Below, piece after piece: positions 9,363-17,952 of a stretch of 64,000 nucleotides of DNA (the first letter of the stretch is position 1; every line of letters starts with the position of its first letter). The notes under the pieces are model-generated. The model was not told the DNA's origin. It searched no databases and saw nothing but the letters and a program-made list of their open reading frames with translations. The position numbers were made by a program, and so were the translations under genes. Source of the stretch: Parvimonas micra (GTDB lineage Bacteria > Bacillota > Clostridia > Tissierellales > Peptoniphilaceae); NCBI RefSeq assembly GCF_037482165.1, contig NZ_CP148048.1, positions 806,001 to 870,000 of the forward strand. Direction: 5' to 3'.

Positions 9363-9730
9363 TAATTTACCACATCCAAATCATTAGTTTTTCTTGATTT
9401 TATTTGTATTACAAGTCTATTAGGCATACAAATAATTGCCTGTCCAACTTTATTTATTTTACCAAATTTAACATCAAGTTTATCAGGACAACTTGCTTCT
9501 ATTACTCTAACACTTTCATTATCAACCTCTAGAATATTAAGTCCAAAAGAAGTTCTTATAGGATAAACTTTTTTTTCGTTACCAAAAGTGATTTGTTTAA
9601 TCTCTTCTCCATTTACTTGAACACTAATATATTTATCACCAGTTGTTATAAAACTATTACTTATATATATAAATGACAGACAAAATACAACGATTAAAGT
9701 GAAGATAACAATAATATCACCTTTTTTCAT
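9362..9730 (-). CDS. NusG domain II-containing membrane-anchored protein
   Basis: The 122-residue protein has one N-terminal membrane helix (about 5-25) and an extracytoplasmic small beta domain of the NusG_II family, ending in a PNRLVIQI segment. A conserved Cys lies in the stretch EASCPD and another in ICMPN. I chose the ATG after AAGGATGTGTGT; the ORF itself extends 11 codons further. It is coupled to the Gx-transporter gene. It is not the transcription factor NusG. In electron-transfer loci the equivalent protein is called EetA (from memory), but no other such genes are seen here. Confidence 0.78.
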   Translation of the reverse strand: MKKGDIIVIFTLIVVFCLSFIYISNSFITTGDKYISVQVNGEEIKQITFGNEKKVYPIRTSFGLNILEVDNESVRVIEASCPDKLDVKFGKINKVGQAIICMPNRLVIQIKSRKTNDLDVVN

Positions 9731-9903
9731 ACACACATCCTTATTTTTTATTAGAAATAACAATATTATATATTTTTAATAAAATTTATCAGTTCTTGTA
9801 AGGTAACATCATACCTCAGCATTAATTTTATCAAAATTTTATCTAATTTTCAATGTTTTAGAAAATTTTTTTAGAAAATACTTATTTTTTACAATAATAA
9901 ACA

Positions 9904-9941
9904 AAAAGTAGTAATATATATTAAAAAATTTACTACTTTTA
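9904..9941 (-). terminator. Terminator after the U32 peptidase gene
   Basis: AAAGTAGTAA and its complement TTTACTACTTT form a long AT-rich stem just past the U32 stop codon, followed by T-rich sequence on the minus strand. The remaining 9731-9903 gap is AT-rich, and I see no gene in it. Confidence 0.65.
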
Positions 9942-9963
9942 TAGTTAATTTAATATTAAAAAT

Positions 9964-12372
9964 CTAACTAACTGAATTTATATAGTGTCCTTTAAATCTA
10001 TTTCTATCATTTATTTCTCTTGAATATTTTGAACAATCAATACATTCATTTAAAATTTTATAGACCATCATCGAATTTTCATAAGTAAAATCAAGTCTTA
10101 CTCTGTCAACTCCTAATTCAAATATTTCTTTTATATCAGCTCTTAAATCAAGAGCAATATGGTTTCTTATTTCAGTTCTACAAAACATATCTTGAAATAG
10201 TCTAAACTCTCTATTTTCCATATCTTTTAAAGCATAATCACTTCTTGCACATTCCGCACAACGTCTATCTTTGTGACAATCCTTTGTTAAAACTCCCATT
10301 GCACAGTATTCTGTAAGCATTGATCTAGTATGGCCGTATATTATCATGTCAACATTTGAATTTCTTTCTTTTAATTTATCCAATATGTTTTTTATTTCAA
10401 ATTTATTTATTTCTTGTGAAAGTGTTATATCTTCAGCATTAAAATATTTTTCAAAAAATTTCAATGAATATGAATTATAGATATTAAAATATGTATCTAT
10501 ATTGAATTTTTTGGTATCAAATTTTGATTTAAAAAAGCTTTTTGACCCCCAAGTTGATATTTGAACTTTATTAAAAATTTCATCATTTAATTTGGATAAA
10601 TATTTTTCTAATACAGAATACTCTTCATTTCTTATAACACCTAACGCACTATAAATTAATTTTATTCCAATGGCTTTTAGATTATTATAATATTTTTCAA
10701 GTAAATTAAAATCCTCAGTGTAAATTTCTCTTATAAACTCTGATATATTTGGATATTCTAAAATTTTATCCAGTTGAGAATTTTGATGTACTTTTAATGT
10801 AATCTTTCCATTAAATACTTTTTTACCATTTTGATAACTAAAATTTTTAAAAGGACATACGATTCTTTTTTCTGAAAAATCTAGTTTATATTCCTCATAT
10901 TTTACTATAGCTTTTCTTCTCATATTATTTAAAACTGAGACCGGAATAAAGGCATCTTTATCAATAAAAATATTTTTAAAAACAAAATTATATGGCGTTC
11001 CTCCAGTTTTAGACAATTTTTCAACAATCTTAGAAATCTCAACTTCTTTATTCTTTGCTTTTTCTATTTTTTCGTCTGAATAAACTTCGATATTTTCTAA
11101 AATAAACTTAGCTTTCTGTCCAACTTTAATAAAAATTTCACATTTTAAATTTATCTTTTTATTCTCAATTCCTTCTCTAAATGATTTATTGGCATTATCT
11201 ACCAATAATTTATCAGAAGTTTTGTAAACAGGAGTTTTGGGTTTTATATCTTTTAAAAAATCAATTTCTATAATTTCTCCGGCTAGTCCAGAATCAAAAA
11301 TTTCTCCATTTTTAATTATTCTACCAACATCTCCTCCACCTAAATTAATGCCGTCTCCCTTTGAAAGTTTACCGGATAATATTATTTTCAATTTCTTCTT
11401 TTTGGAATTGAAACTTAAAACTTCTCCTACTTTAACTCCAACATTATTAGGCTTATCTAAATTAATAATATCAGAACCGTTTTTACTCATAAGGTATCCT
11501 GATGTGAATTTTCTATTAAAAATAGCTTCTAAATCTTCTTTTAAAGCCTTTTTATCATCTGTAATTTTATTATTTATGTAATTGTCTATAGTTTTTCTAT
11601 ATCTTGATGTAACAACTGCTACATATTCTGGTCTTTTCATTCTTCCTTCAATTTTTAAGGATTTAACACCCGTATCCAATATTTTTTCGATATTTTCTAT
11701 ACTACATAAATCTTTTGGACTCAATAAGTAACTTCCATTTACATCAATTGCCTTTCCTGTTGTTTTGTTAATCAATTTATAACTTTGTCTACAAGGTTGA
11801 GCACAACGACCTCTGTTTCCTGAACGATCTCCAAGCATTGAGCTCATAAGGCATTGTCCTGAGTAACTTACACAGATAGCTCCGTGGATGAATACCTCAA
11901 TGTCTATATCAACATTATCACAGATTTCCTTAATTTCTTCTATACTAAGTTCTCTTGCAAGAACTACTCTGTTAAATCCAACTTTTTTTAATTCTAAAAC
12001 GTCATTTAATGAATGTGCAGATATTTGAGTTGATGCATGAAGTTCCATATTTGGATATCTATTTCTTAAAACTTCTGCAACTCCAATATCAGACAAAATT
12101 ATTGCATCCACACCAATTTTATATAAAAAATCTGTATAAGAAATCAATTCTTCAATTTCTTTTTCTTTTATAGATGTATTTACAGTAACAAATATATTTA
12201 CATTTCTAAGTTTTGCATATTTTACAGCTTCTACAAGCTCATCATTGTCAAAATTTGTTGCAGAAGCTCTTGCTCCAAAACTGCTACCACCTAGATAAAT
12301 AGCATCTGCTCCATTTTGAATTCCGGCTTTCAAGGATTCCATAGACCCCGCCGGAGATAAAAGTTCAAACAT
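9964..12372 (-). CDS. U32 family peptidase / tRNA-23S rRNA hydroxylation-type protein
   Basis: The 802-residue protein begins with ELLSPAGSMESL, the hallmark U32 start, and carries the family Cys cluster (GQCLMSSMLGDRSGNRG followed by RCAQPCR) near residue 165-195. Its central part resembles the DUF3656-type U32 extension, and the C-terminal half has a second TIM-like segment with a Cys group (CHKDRRCAEC). Long U32 proteins of this type (RlhA/TrhP-like) take part in RNA hydroxylation with an iron-sulfur centre rather than acting as proteases; which RNA is modified here is not evident. The ATG follows GAGGAATATT. It is a single-gene unit with a terminator on each side. Confidence 0.9.
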   Translation of the reverse strand: MFELLSPAGSMESLKAGIQNGADAIYLGGSSFGARASATNFDNDELVEAVKYAKLRNVNIFVTVNTSIKEKEIEELISYTDFLYKIGVDAIILSDIGVAEVLRNRYPNMELHASTQISAHSLNDVLELKKVGFNRVVLARELSIEEIKEICDNVDIDIEVFIHGAICVSYSGQCLMSSMLGDRSGNRGRCAQPCRQSYKLINKTTGKAIDVNGSYLLSPKDLCSIENIEKILDTGVKSLKIEGRMKRPEYVAVVTSRYRKTIDNYINNKITDDKKALKEDLEAIFNRKFTSGYLMSKNGSDIINLDKPNNVGVKVGEVLSFNSKKKKLKIILSGKLSKGDGINLGGGDVGRIIKNGEIFDSGLAGEIIEIDFLKDIKPKTPVYKTSDKLLVDNANKSFREGIENKKINLKCEIFIKVGQKAKFILENIEVYSDEKIEKAKNKEVEISKIVEKLSKTGGTPYNFVFKNIFIDKDAFIPVSVLNNMRRKAIVKYEEYKLDFSEKRIVCPFKNFSYQNGKKVFNGKITLKVHQNSQLDKILEYPNISEFIREIYTEDFNLLEKYYNNLKAIGIKLIYSALGVIRNEEYSVLEKYLSKLNDEIFNKVQISTWGSKSFFKSKFDTKKFNIDTYFNIYNSYSLKFFEKYFNAEDITLSQEINKFEIKNILDKLKERNSNVDMIIYGHTRSMLTEYCAMGVLTKDCHKDRRCAECARSDYALKDMENREFRLFQDMFCRTEIRNHIALDLRADIKEIFELGVDRVRLDFTYENSMMVYKILNECIDCSKYSREINDRNRFKGHYINSVS

Positions 12373-12426
12373 AATATTCCTCACAATAAAAAATATATCT
12401 TTATAAAATGTGTAAAGATATATTCT

Positions 12427-12435
12427 ATTATACCA
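12427..12435 (-). promoter_or_regulatory. Extended -10 promoter for the U32 gene
   Basis: On the minus strand TGGTATAAT (TGn plus a perfect TATAAT) lies about 55 bases before the U32 start. No good -35 is visible because that position is occupied by the preceding terminator. Confidence 0.5.
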
Positions 12436-12449
12436 TAATTTTTACAATA

Positions 12450-12480
12450 AAAAAGGAGAAATTATAAAATTCCTCCTTTT
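12450..12480 (-). terminator. Terminator after the small membrane protein pair
   Basis: On the minus strand AAAAGGAG and CTCCTTTTTT form a stem directly past the stop codon of the 12488-12904 gene, ending in a run of T. Confidence 0.8.
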
Positions 12481-12487
12481 AAAATAT

Positions 12488-12904
12488 TCAATCATATTTA
12501 AATTTTATAAGAAATGTATTAATAAAAATCAATATAAAATGAATTATTATTATAATTATAAACAATAATATTGATTTAGAACCTAATAATTCAACTTTCC
12601 CAAATACAACTGGATACAATATTGCTAATAATTGAAATATTACATAGGATAAATTTATAATTAAAAATTTATAATTTATCTTATACAAAATAGAAAATGT
12701 CATATATAATATGAATACTATAATGAATGTTCCTCCATTTAATTCATCAATTATAGGCAAAACCTTTAAAAATAAATATTTATCAATACTGTATATATAC
12801 TCATGATTTAAATCGACATAATCCAACATAAACATAAGTAAAGTAAATATAACAAAATTTACAATCCATAAATAATTTATAAAATATTTTTTAGCAATAT
12901 TCAT
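12488..12904 (-). CDS. Small four-helix membrane protein, function unknown
   Basis: Not recognised. The 138-residue product is almost wholly hydrophobic, with about four membrane spans (roughly 10-30, 55-75, 78-100 and 107-130) and few charged residues. I chose the ATG (MNIAKKYF) six bases after GAGGTG, because the upstream GTG lies inside the ribosome-binding site. With that start it is the same length as the next gene upstream, and the two share helix spacing and a YPxxxGxxxx segment between helices 3 and 4. They look like diverged duplicates in one two-gene operon. Confidence 0.75.
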   Translation of the reverse strand: MNIAKKYFINYLWIVNFVIFTLLMFMLDYVDLNHEYIYSIDKYLFLKVLPIIDELNGGTFIIVFILYMTFSILYKINYKFLIINLSYVIFQLLAILYPVVFGKVELLGSKSILLFIIIIIIHFILIFINTFLIKFKYD

Positions 12905-12948
12905 AACCAACACCTCAATATAATATAAAATCTGTTATTTATTAAAAC

Positions 12949-13365
12949 TTAATTTTTAAGATGTTTAAATTGGTATAAATTAATAAGATGTAGCAAAATT
13001 ATTATCAATATATTTGTAAAAAAATACATCATTGAAATATTATCTTCAAAACCGGCACGTCCTATAGTTATTGGATATATATTGAGAATAAAATATATAC
13101 TCAAAAATATTTGATTTATAATTAAATATATTTTGTTTGAACAGAAAATTAAATTTAAAATCGAATAAAGTAATATGCTGTAAAAAAATATATGAGTCAA
13201 ACCATATTCAGGGGGTGATAATATCTTATTCACTCTAAAAATATTAATTAATATATATCTGTAATAATTAAATGTAAACTCTTGATTTAACATTATATTT
13301 TCTAAAAGAAAAAATGATATTATAAACAAAAATATACTTAAAATAGAAATTGTTCTCGATTTCAT
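12949..13365 (-). CDS. Small four-helix membrane protein, paralogue of its neighbour
   Basis: Not recognised. It has 138 residues and about four membrane spans, with a short polar stretch between spans 1 and 2 and the segment IYPITIGRAG before the last span. The neighbour at 12488-12904 has YPVVFGKVE at the matching place. GGAG lies nine bases before the ATG. A near-consensus promoter sits directly upstream, so the pair is probably not part of the ABC cassette that precedes it. It could be a bacteriocin-immunity-type or sensor membrane protein, but nothing in the sequence decides this. Confidence 0.75.
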   Translation of the reverse strand: MKSRTISILSIFLFIISFFLLENIMLNQEFTFNYYRYILINIFRVNKILSPPEYGLTHIFFYSILLYSILNLIFCSNKIYLIINQIFLSIYFILNIYPITIGRAGFEDNISMMYFFTNILIIILLHLINLYQFKHLKN

Positions 13366-13411
13366 AATAATTTTCTCCTATTTCACTGTACAATATATAC
13401 TTTATAAAAGT

Positions 13412-13440
13412 ATTATAATACAGCAAATTAAAAAAGTCAA
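13412..13440 (-). promoter_or_regulatory. Promoter for the small membrane protein pair
   Basis: On the minus strand TTGACT, a 17-base spacer and TATAAT. The -35 box abuts the stop codon of the ABC ATPase gene. The strong match means the two membrane genes have their own transcript. Confidence 0.8.
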
Positions 13441-14448
13441 TCATTTAGAATTTATTTCAAAATTGGAAAGTGAGTTACCATATCTTAATTCCTTTCTTAA
13501 ATCCTGAATAATATTATCCATTTTCTCAAGCTCTATAAGTAATTCCTTTTCCTTTTCAGTTGTTTCATGTATCGCAACAATAGCTCCATTATTTATTACA
13601 ATTCTCTTATCAGCAATTAATGCAAGTATTGGATCGTGTGTTGCCATTAATACAATTTTATTTTCACTAACTAATAAATCTAATGCTTTTTTTCTATCAA
13701 TTCCTGCGTTTTCAATCTCATCAATCAAAACAATAGGCGATGAACTTAAAATAGCTGTATCTGCAATCATTAAAGCCCTTGACTGTCCACCACTCAATGA
13801 TGTTATAGGAGTGTTTAAGTCAAATTTTTCTCCAGCAAGTTTATTTGCTTCTACAATAATTTTATTAATAATCTCTTCTTCATTTTCAACCATTCTGCTT
13901 TTTGCATGAAGTTCTATAAACTCATATGCTGATAAATCCATAACAAAATTCATATTTTGGGAAAGTTGGGAAACTAATTTATTATTTGCACTTAATCGCC
14001 ATTTCTTATCAGCATCTTTTCCATTTATTAAAATTTTTCTATTAGTAGGAGTATCTCTATCTGCCACCCACTCAATATCTCCTAATAATCTTGACTTTCC
14101 ACTTCCTGTAGGACCAACTATTGAAATTATTTCTGATTTATTTACTATAAATTCATCGTAATTTTCTTTATTACCAAATTTATCTGTACCAGCTAGTAAA
14201 GTTATTGAATTTACTTCATCATCTTCTAGTCCTAAAAAACTTTTCATTTGATTTATATATATTTCTAATGAATCACAAAGCAATTCTTCATCTATTGCAA
14301 GTTCTTCTTTTTCTTCTTCAGAAAATGAATGTAAATACTCTGCAAATGATAAATGTTTACTATTTGAAATATCAAAGTTATTTTCTTCAAAAAAAACTTC
14401 AACAAAAGGATATTTTTCAATTAATTTTTCAATTTTTAGATTACGCAT
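13441..14448 (-). CDS. Soluble ABC-type ATPase with N-terminal DUF1858/ScdA-N-like domain
   Basis: The 335-residue protein has an N-terminal helical segment (about 5-70) resembling the ScdA-N/DUF1858 fold, with LIEKYPFVEVFFEENNFDI followed by a short leucine-rich part. A single ABC ATPase domain follows: Walker A GPTGSGKS at 112-119, signature LSGGQ at 218-222, Walker B VLIDE, and the switch His in MATHDP at 271. The C-terminus is a short coiled coil. There is no membrane segment, and no permease gene is present. It overlaps the GTPase gene by eight bases, and GGAGG lies six bases before the ATG. The N-terminal domain resembles that of the solute-binding-like protein two genes upstream, which suggests that the proteins act together. 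Function is unknown. Confidence 0.85.
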   Translation of the reverse strand: MRNLKIEKLIEKYPFVEVFFEENNFDISNSKHLSFAEYLHSFSEEEKEELAIDEELLCDSLEIYINQMKSFLGLEDDEVNSITLLAGTDKFGNKENYDEFIVNKSEIISIVGPTGSGKSRLLGDIEWVADRDTPTNRKILINGKDADKKWRLSANNKLVSQLSQNMNFVMDLSAYEFIELHAKSRMVENEEEIINKIIVEANKLAGEKFDLNTPITSLSGGQSRALMIADTAILSSSPIVLIDEIENAGIDRKKALDLLVSENKIVLMATHDPILALIADKRIVINNGAIVAIHETTEKEKELLIELEKMDNIIQDLRKELRYGNSLSNFEINSK

Positions 14449-15142
14449 TTTTATCCTCCAATTTCATTTTTTTGATATTTCCCATTTGATATTTTGCTCC
14501 GATTTTCTTTTCTCCCAAGCAGTAAGAACATAATGCAGTTGGCATCGCAAATTTTAATTCCATACCATTAACAGTATTTATTGAATTCTTTTCATCATAC
14601 AATAAAGTACTTAATTCATAAGTTCCTTGTCCTGTAAGTCCATTTATATTCATAACTATAGAACTTGGATTAACAGAAGCAACTCTTGAAGAAAAAACTT
14701 CCCTTTCAGCCTGGGAAACAATATCTCCTTTTGTTATAACAACATAATCCGCACTTTTTAACATTGGACCAATTTTTTTAGGTGTATTTATACCAGATAA
14801 ATTATCAATAACGCAAACAGCTTTTATATTTTTAATATATGGTGAACATCTATTGCAAAGTCCAGCTGATTCTGTTATTAAAATGTCCAATTCATTACTA
14901 ATTCCCCATTGAACAACCTCTTCAATATTTGAAACAAAGAAGTGATCTGGACACAAAGCACCAGATAGTCCTTTTCTGACTAAAATATTATTTTTTTTAT
15001 AAATTAAATCGTCATCAGTATATAAACAGTCAAACTTAACTACTCCTGCTTTAATACCTCTATTTTTTAAGTTGTCAATTGTCTTTACTATTACACTGGT
15101 CTTTCCTGATGAAGGAGGACCTGAAAATACTACTAAATTCAT
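14441..15142 (-). CDS. G3E/HypB-like GTPase with cysteine motifs
   Basis: The 233-residue cytoplasmic protein starts with a P-loop (GPPSSGKTS, residues 8-16) and resembles the CobW/HypB/UreG metallochaperone GTPases. It has ESAGLC for the switch region and VVITKGD for guanine recognition. Cysteines are concentrated at C39, C64, the pair C96/C99 (CNRC) and the pair C205/C208 (CSYC), a pattern that fits metal or iron-sulfur binding. It lies eight bases after the solute-binding-like gene and overlaps the ABC ATPase gene, so the three proteins are probably made in fixed ratio. Which metal or cofactor it serves is not visible; no hydrogenase or urease gene is near. Confidence 0.85.
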   Translation of the reverse strand: MNLVVFSGPPSSGKTSVIVKTIDNLKNRGIKAGVVKFDCLYTDDDLIYKKNNILVRKGLSGALCPDHFFVSNIEEVVQWGISNELDILITESAGLCNRCSPYIKNIKAVCVIDNLSGINTPKKIGPMLKSADYVVITKGDIVSQAEREVFSSRVASVNPSSIVMNINGLTGQGTYELSTLLYDEKNSINTVNGMELKFAMPTALCSYCLGEKKIGAKYQMGNIKKMKLEDKNA

Positions 15143-15150
15143 ATAAACCT

Positions 15151-16368
15151 CTATTTTAAAATTTCTTCATTAAAAATTCTTTCAGATTCTTTCATAATTT
15201 TTACTATATCATTATTATGAATATAATCCCAGCCACAGAATAAAAACCCAAAATCTTCATCCAACATATTATCTACCCCATAAATTGTAGTAGGAAATTT
15301 TCCATTTGATGAAAGTAATTTTCCAACATTTTCATTTCTAAAAAATTCAACTACTTTTTGTGCTTTTTCGTTATCTTTTTTAGCCATTATAAATACAGGA
15401 CTTATTATTGCCCCATCTTTTGGCCAAACAACCTTAAGTGCTGAACTTCTTGACACCATTTGTGTGAAAAAATATGGAGTAATGCTAACAAGTGGATTGT
15501 TCTTTGAATCACCTTTTTTCTTAACCATTTCAGCAGGATGTAAACTCTTTTTATATATTCTTGCCAACGCTTTAATACCTTTGATTCCCCATTTTGCAAA
15601 AATGTTCACAACTAAAGCATTGAACATATCTAAATCAGATAACGGAATTGCAACACTGTCAGTGTAATTTCCACTAAAAAGCAAATCATCCCATGAAGTA
15701 GGAATTTTTCTACCGTTTAAATTATTTTCATTTATTAAAAATACGCAAGGAACTACTGCAATAATATTATAAATATTTTTAGGATCTCTTAAACAGATTT
15801 TTTTATTGTCAAAGTCTTTATTCATCTTCTTATTTTCAACATAAAATTTATTCTTTTCGAAAAAATTTCCGAATTTGTTTTTATCAAAAAACAATTCAAA
15901 TCCTGCTGAAATCATTATATCAGCAACTTTATTAATATCTTCCGAATCTATATCATTTTCAATCCAATCTATACCTAGATTTGCAGATTTTAATTCATAA
16001 CCAATAGTCAGACCTTTTGTTTTTTCCTCTTCAACAAATTTATCAAAAGATTCTATAATTGGTATTTTTAAAGGACACGGTAAAACACCTTTAACAATAA
16101 CATCTCCAGTTACAACTTTTTCTTCTTCAAGAGATTTATCAACTGTACTATGTTCATTATTCAAGAACAAATCTAACTTTTCTTCGAATGCTGACTTATT
16201 TATACCTCTAACTTTTAAAGCCATATTTAATGAAACCATTTTACCCATAGTTTTCAACATTTTTTCGTTTTTTAATTGATCAAAACCATTATTTATAAAA
16301 AATTGTAATAGTTTTTCATTACCATTTAATATGTTATATAATTTATCATCAAAATCTATTTTACTCAT
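15151..16368 (-). CDS. Cytoplasmic solute-binding-protein-like protein with N-terminal DUF1858-like domain
   Basis: The 405-residue protein lacks any signal peptide or lipobox, yet residues about 110-400 look like a periplasmic-binding type II fold (Fe3+/spermidine-binding type). Supporting features are PTSWDDLL, VAIPLSD, VWPKDGAIISPVFIMAKK and a late KVVEFF segment. Residues about 5-66 form a helical DUF1858-like domain (LLQFFINNGFDQL, then MVSLNMALKVRGINKSAFEEKL). It is first in the cassette, with AGGAGG before the ATG. A binding protein kept in the cytoplasm beside a GTPase and a soluble ABC ATPase suggests intracellular delivery or insertion of a ligand such as a metal cofactor. This is inference. 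Confidence 0.83.
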   Translation of the reverse strand: MSKIDFDDKLYNILNGNEKLLQFFINNGFDQLKNEKMLKTMGKMVSLNMALKVRGINKSAFEEKLDLFLNNEHSTVDKSLEEEKVVTGDVIVKGVLPCPLKIPIIESFDKFVEEEKTKGLTIGYELKSANLGIDWIENDIDSEDINKVADIMISAGFELFFDKNKFGNFFEKNKFYVENKKMNKDFDNKKICLRDPKNIYNIIAVVPCVFLINENNLNGRKIPTSWDDLLFSGNYTDSVAIPLSDLDMFNALVVNIFAKWGIKGIKALARIYKKSLHPAEMVKKKGDSKNNPLVSITPYFFTQMVSRSSALKVVWPKDGAIISPVFIMAKKDNEKAQKVVEFFRNENVGKLLSSNGKFPTTIYGVDNMLDEDFGFLFCGWDYIHNNDIVKIMKESERIFNEEILK

Positions 16369-16393
16369 AACTACCTCCTAACTACACAATAAT

Positions 16394-16432
16394 ATTATAA
16401 TAATTTTTTGATTATGTATGTTGCAAATGCAA
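16394..16432 (-). promoter_or_regulatory. Promoter with palindromic operator for the SBP/GTPase/ABC cassette
   Basis: A TATAAT lies at 16399-16394 on the minus strand, about 25 bases before the gene. No consensus -35 is present at 17-18 bases. Instead the 12-base palindrome TTGCAAATGCAA (16421-16432) covers that region. A weak -35 overlapped by a palindrome suggests control by a dimeric regulator. Confidence 0.5.
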
Positions 16433-16440
16433 TATAAAAA

Positions 16441-16470
16441 AATAAAATCGAAAATAATTTTCGATTTTAT
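16441..16470 (-). terminator. Terminator after the secreted unknown protein
   Basis: AAAATCGAAAA and TTTTCGATTTT form a perfect AT-rich stem that reaches into the stop codon of the 16467-17840 gene and ends in T-rich sequence. It is symmetrical enough to work in both directions. Confidence 0.75.
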
Positions 16471-17840
16471 TTTTTCCTTCTATTAATTTGTTTATCTTTA
16501 AAATATAAATTTTTTAAATATATCACACCAACAATTTCTACAATTCCTATTACTATAATTGCAAGATTAGTATAAGATTTTGCTTCTTTTTCACTTATTC
16601 CTTTTACATACTTCTCTTTATATATTAAATTTGTTATAAGGTTATTAGGAGCATTTGTTAATGTTATTTCAGAACCTTTTTTTGTATTAATATATTTTGA
16701 ATTTGAATTAATAATATATTTGTAATCTTCATTTCCATTAAACTTATATTTAAAACTCTTAAAATTATCAAAAGTAGAAAATGAAGAACTTTCTATATTT
16801 AGCTTCATTACATTAATATTATTTACTGTTGTTAGTGATGAAGATATTGGATACTCAACAGTTAAATGCTTTTCAACTTTACTATCGGTTTGAATTTCAA
16901 AAATTGCAACAATTTGTTTATCTGTTGTTGATTTTAAAACTCCTAGGCTATCATAACCTGAACCACCCAATATTTTATCAAAATTTTCAACAAAAATCTC
17001 ATAAAGATTATCTTCTGAGAATCTTTGTTTAACATTATCGGGAATGTCCCCTAGAAATAAATTCTTTAAAAAGTTCTCAACATTCATAGATGTCTTTTCA
17101 ATATTTTCTTTATAACCAGAATTAATTTGTTTATCACCTAAATAAATTTTAGTTCTTATGCTTACATCATTCCCGATTGTATATAAAACTGGTGTTTTAC
17201 TCTTTCCACTAAATTCATGAGTTAAAACAATAGTTTTAGAATTTTTATTTTCTTCAACCTTTACATTTTCTCCACCTGATAAAAATAATTTTGTTTTATC
17301 TGTAGAATACTTAATTGTAATCTCATATTTTAAATTTTCAATGTTATTAGATTCTAAATTAAATTTTCTTAGAGTTCCTACATCTTCCTTTTTAAAATTT
17401 ACTGGTTCATAGGTTGGAGAATCAATATTATTTATAATTTCTCTATAAAATTCACTACCTGTTGGAGACTTAAATTTATCGTTCAAAAATTTAAGGGTAT
17501 ATGGAACATCTGCTCCATCCATTTTAATTGAAAAATCACTTAATTTTTCTATGCTACTATTAAATGTTATGCCCATCTTAACTGTACTATTATCACCATT
17601 AGAGCTCTTTAGAGCGTAATTTGCTTTATAAACTCCATCTAATTTATTTTCAGTTGGACTAGCATTTGAAAAATCTATTACAGATTCTCCAGATAGCTCT
17701 ATATTTTTAGTATCAGATAAGTTAAAAGGCTCATATATTCTATAATTATCAGTTAAAGTATTTTCTTCCGCATTATTTCTAAACGTGTTTCCCATAAAAA
17801 AACAAAATATCGTTAACGTGAGTAAAATTTTATTTTTCAT
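16467..17840 (-). CDS. Secreted, C-terminally membrane-anchored protein of unknown function
   Basis: Not recognised. The 457-residue protein has an N-terminal signal peptide (KNKILLTLTIFCFFMG, cleavage probably near residue 20-25). A long extracellular region rich in Asn, Ser, Lys and beta-type segments follows, then one membrane helix near the C-terminus (about 428-446) and a basic tail ending in RRKK. It has almost no Cys and no sortase LPxTG motif. It stands alone between two terminators. The layout fits a surface protein held by its C-terminal helix. No enzyme motif is visible. Confidence 0.8.
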   Translation of the reverse strand: MKNKILLTLTIFCFFMGNTFRNNAEENTLTDNYRIYEPFNLSDTKNIELSGESVIDFSNASPTENKLDGVYKANYALKSSNGDNSTVKMGITFNSSIEKLSDFSIKMDGADVPYTLKFLNDKFKSPTGSEFYREIINNIDSPTYEPVNFKKEDVGTLRKFNLESNNIENLKYEITIKYSTDKTKLFLSGGENVKVEENKNSKTIVLTHEFSGKSKTPVLYTIGNDVSIRTKIYLGDKQINSGYKENIEKTSMNVENFLKNLFLGDIPDNVKQRFSEDNLYEIFVENFDKILGGSGYDSLGVLKSTTDKQIVAIFEIQTDSKVEKHLTVEYPISSSLTTVNNINVMKLNIESSSFSTFDNFKSFKYKFNGNEDYKYIINSNSKYINTKKGSEITLTNAPNNLITNLIYKEKYVKGISEKEAKSYTNLAIIVIGIVEIVGVIYLKNLYFKDKQINRRKK

Positions 17841-17916
17841 ATTTTCCTCCGACTTTTTATATGAGCTATTATACCATTTCTTATTTAGGTTGTAAAGATT
17901 ATGGACTATAAAGAAA

Positions 17917-17946
17917 AAATCACAGATAGATTTATCTGTGATTTAA
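17917..17946 (-). terminator. Terminator after the DUF819-osmC pair
   Basis: AAATCACAGATA and its complement pair just past the osmC stop codon, followed by TTTTTTC on the minus strand. Confidence 0.8.
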
Positions 17947-17952
17947 AATAAA

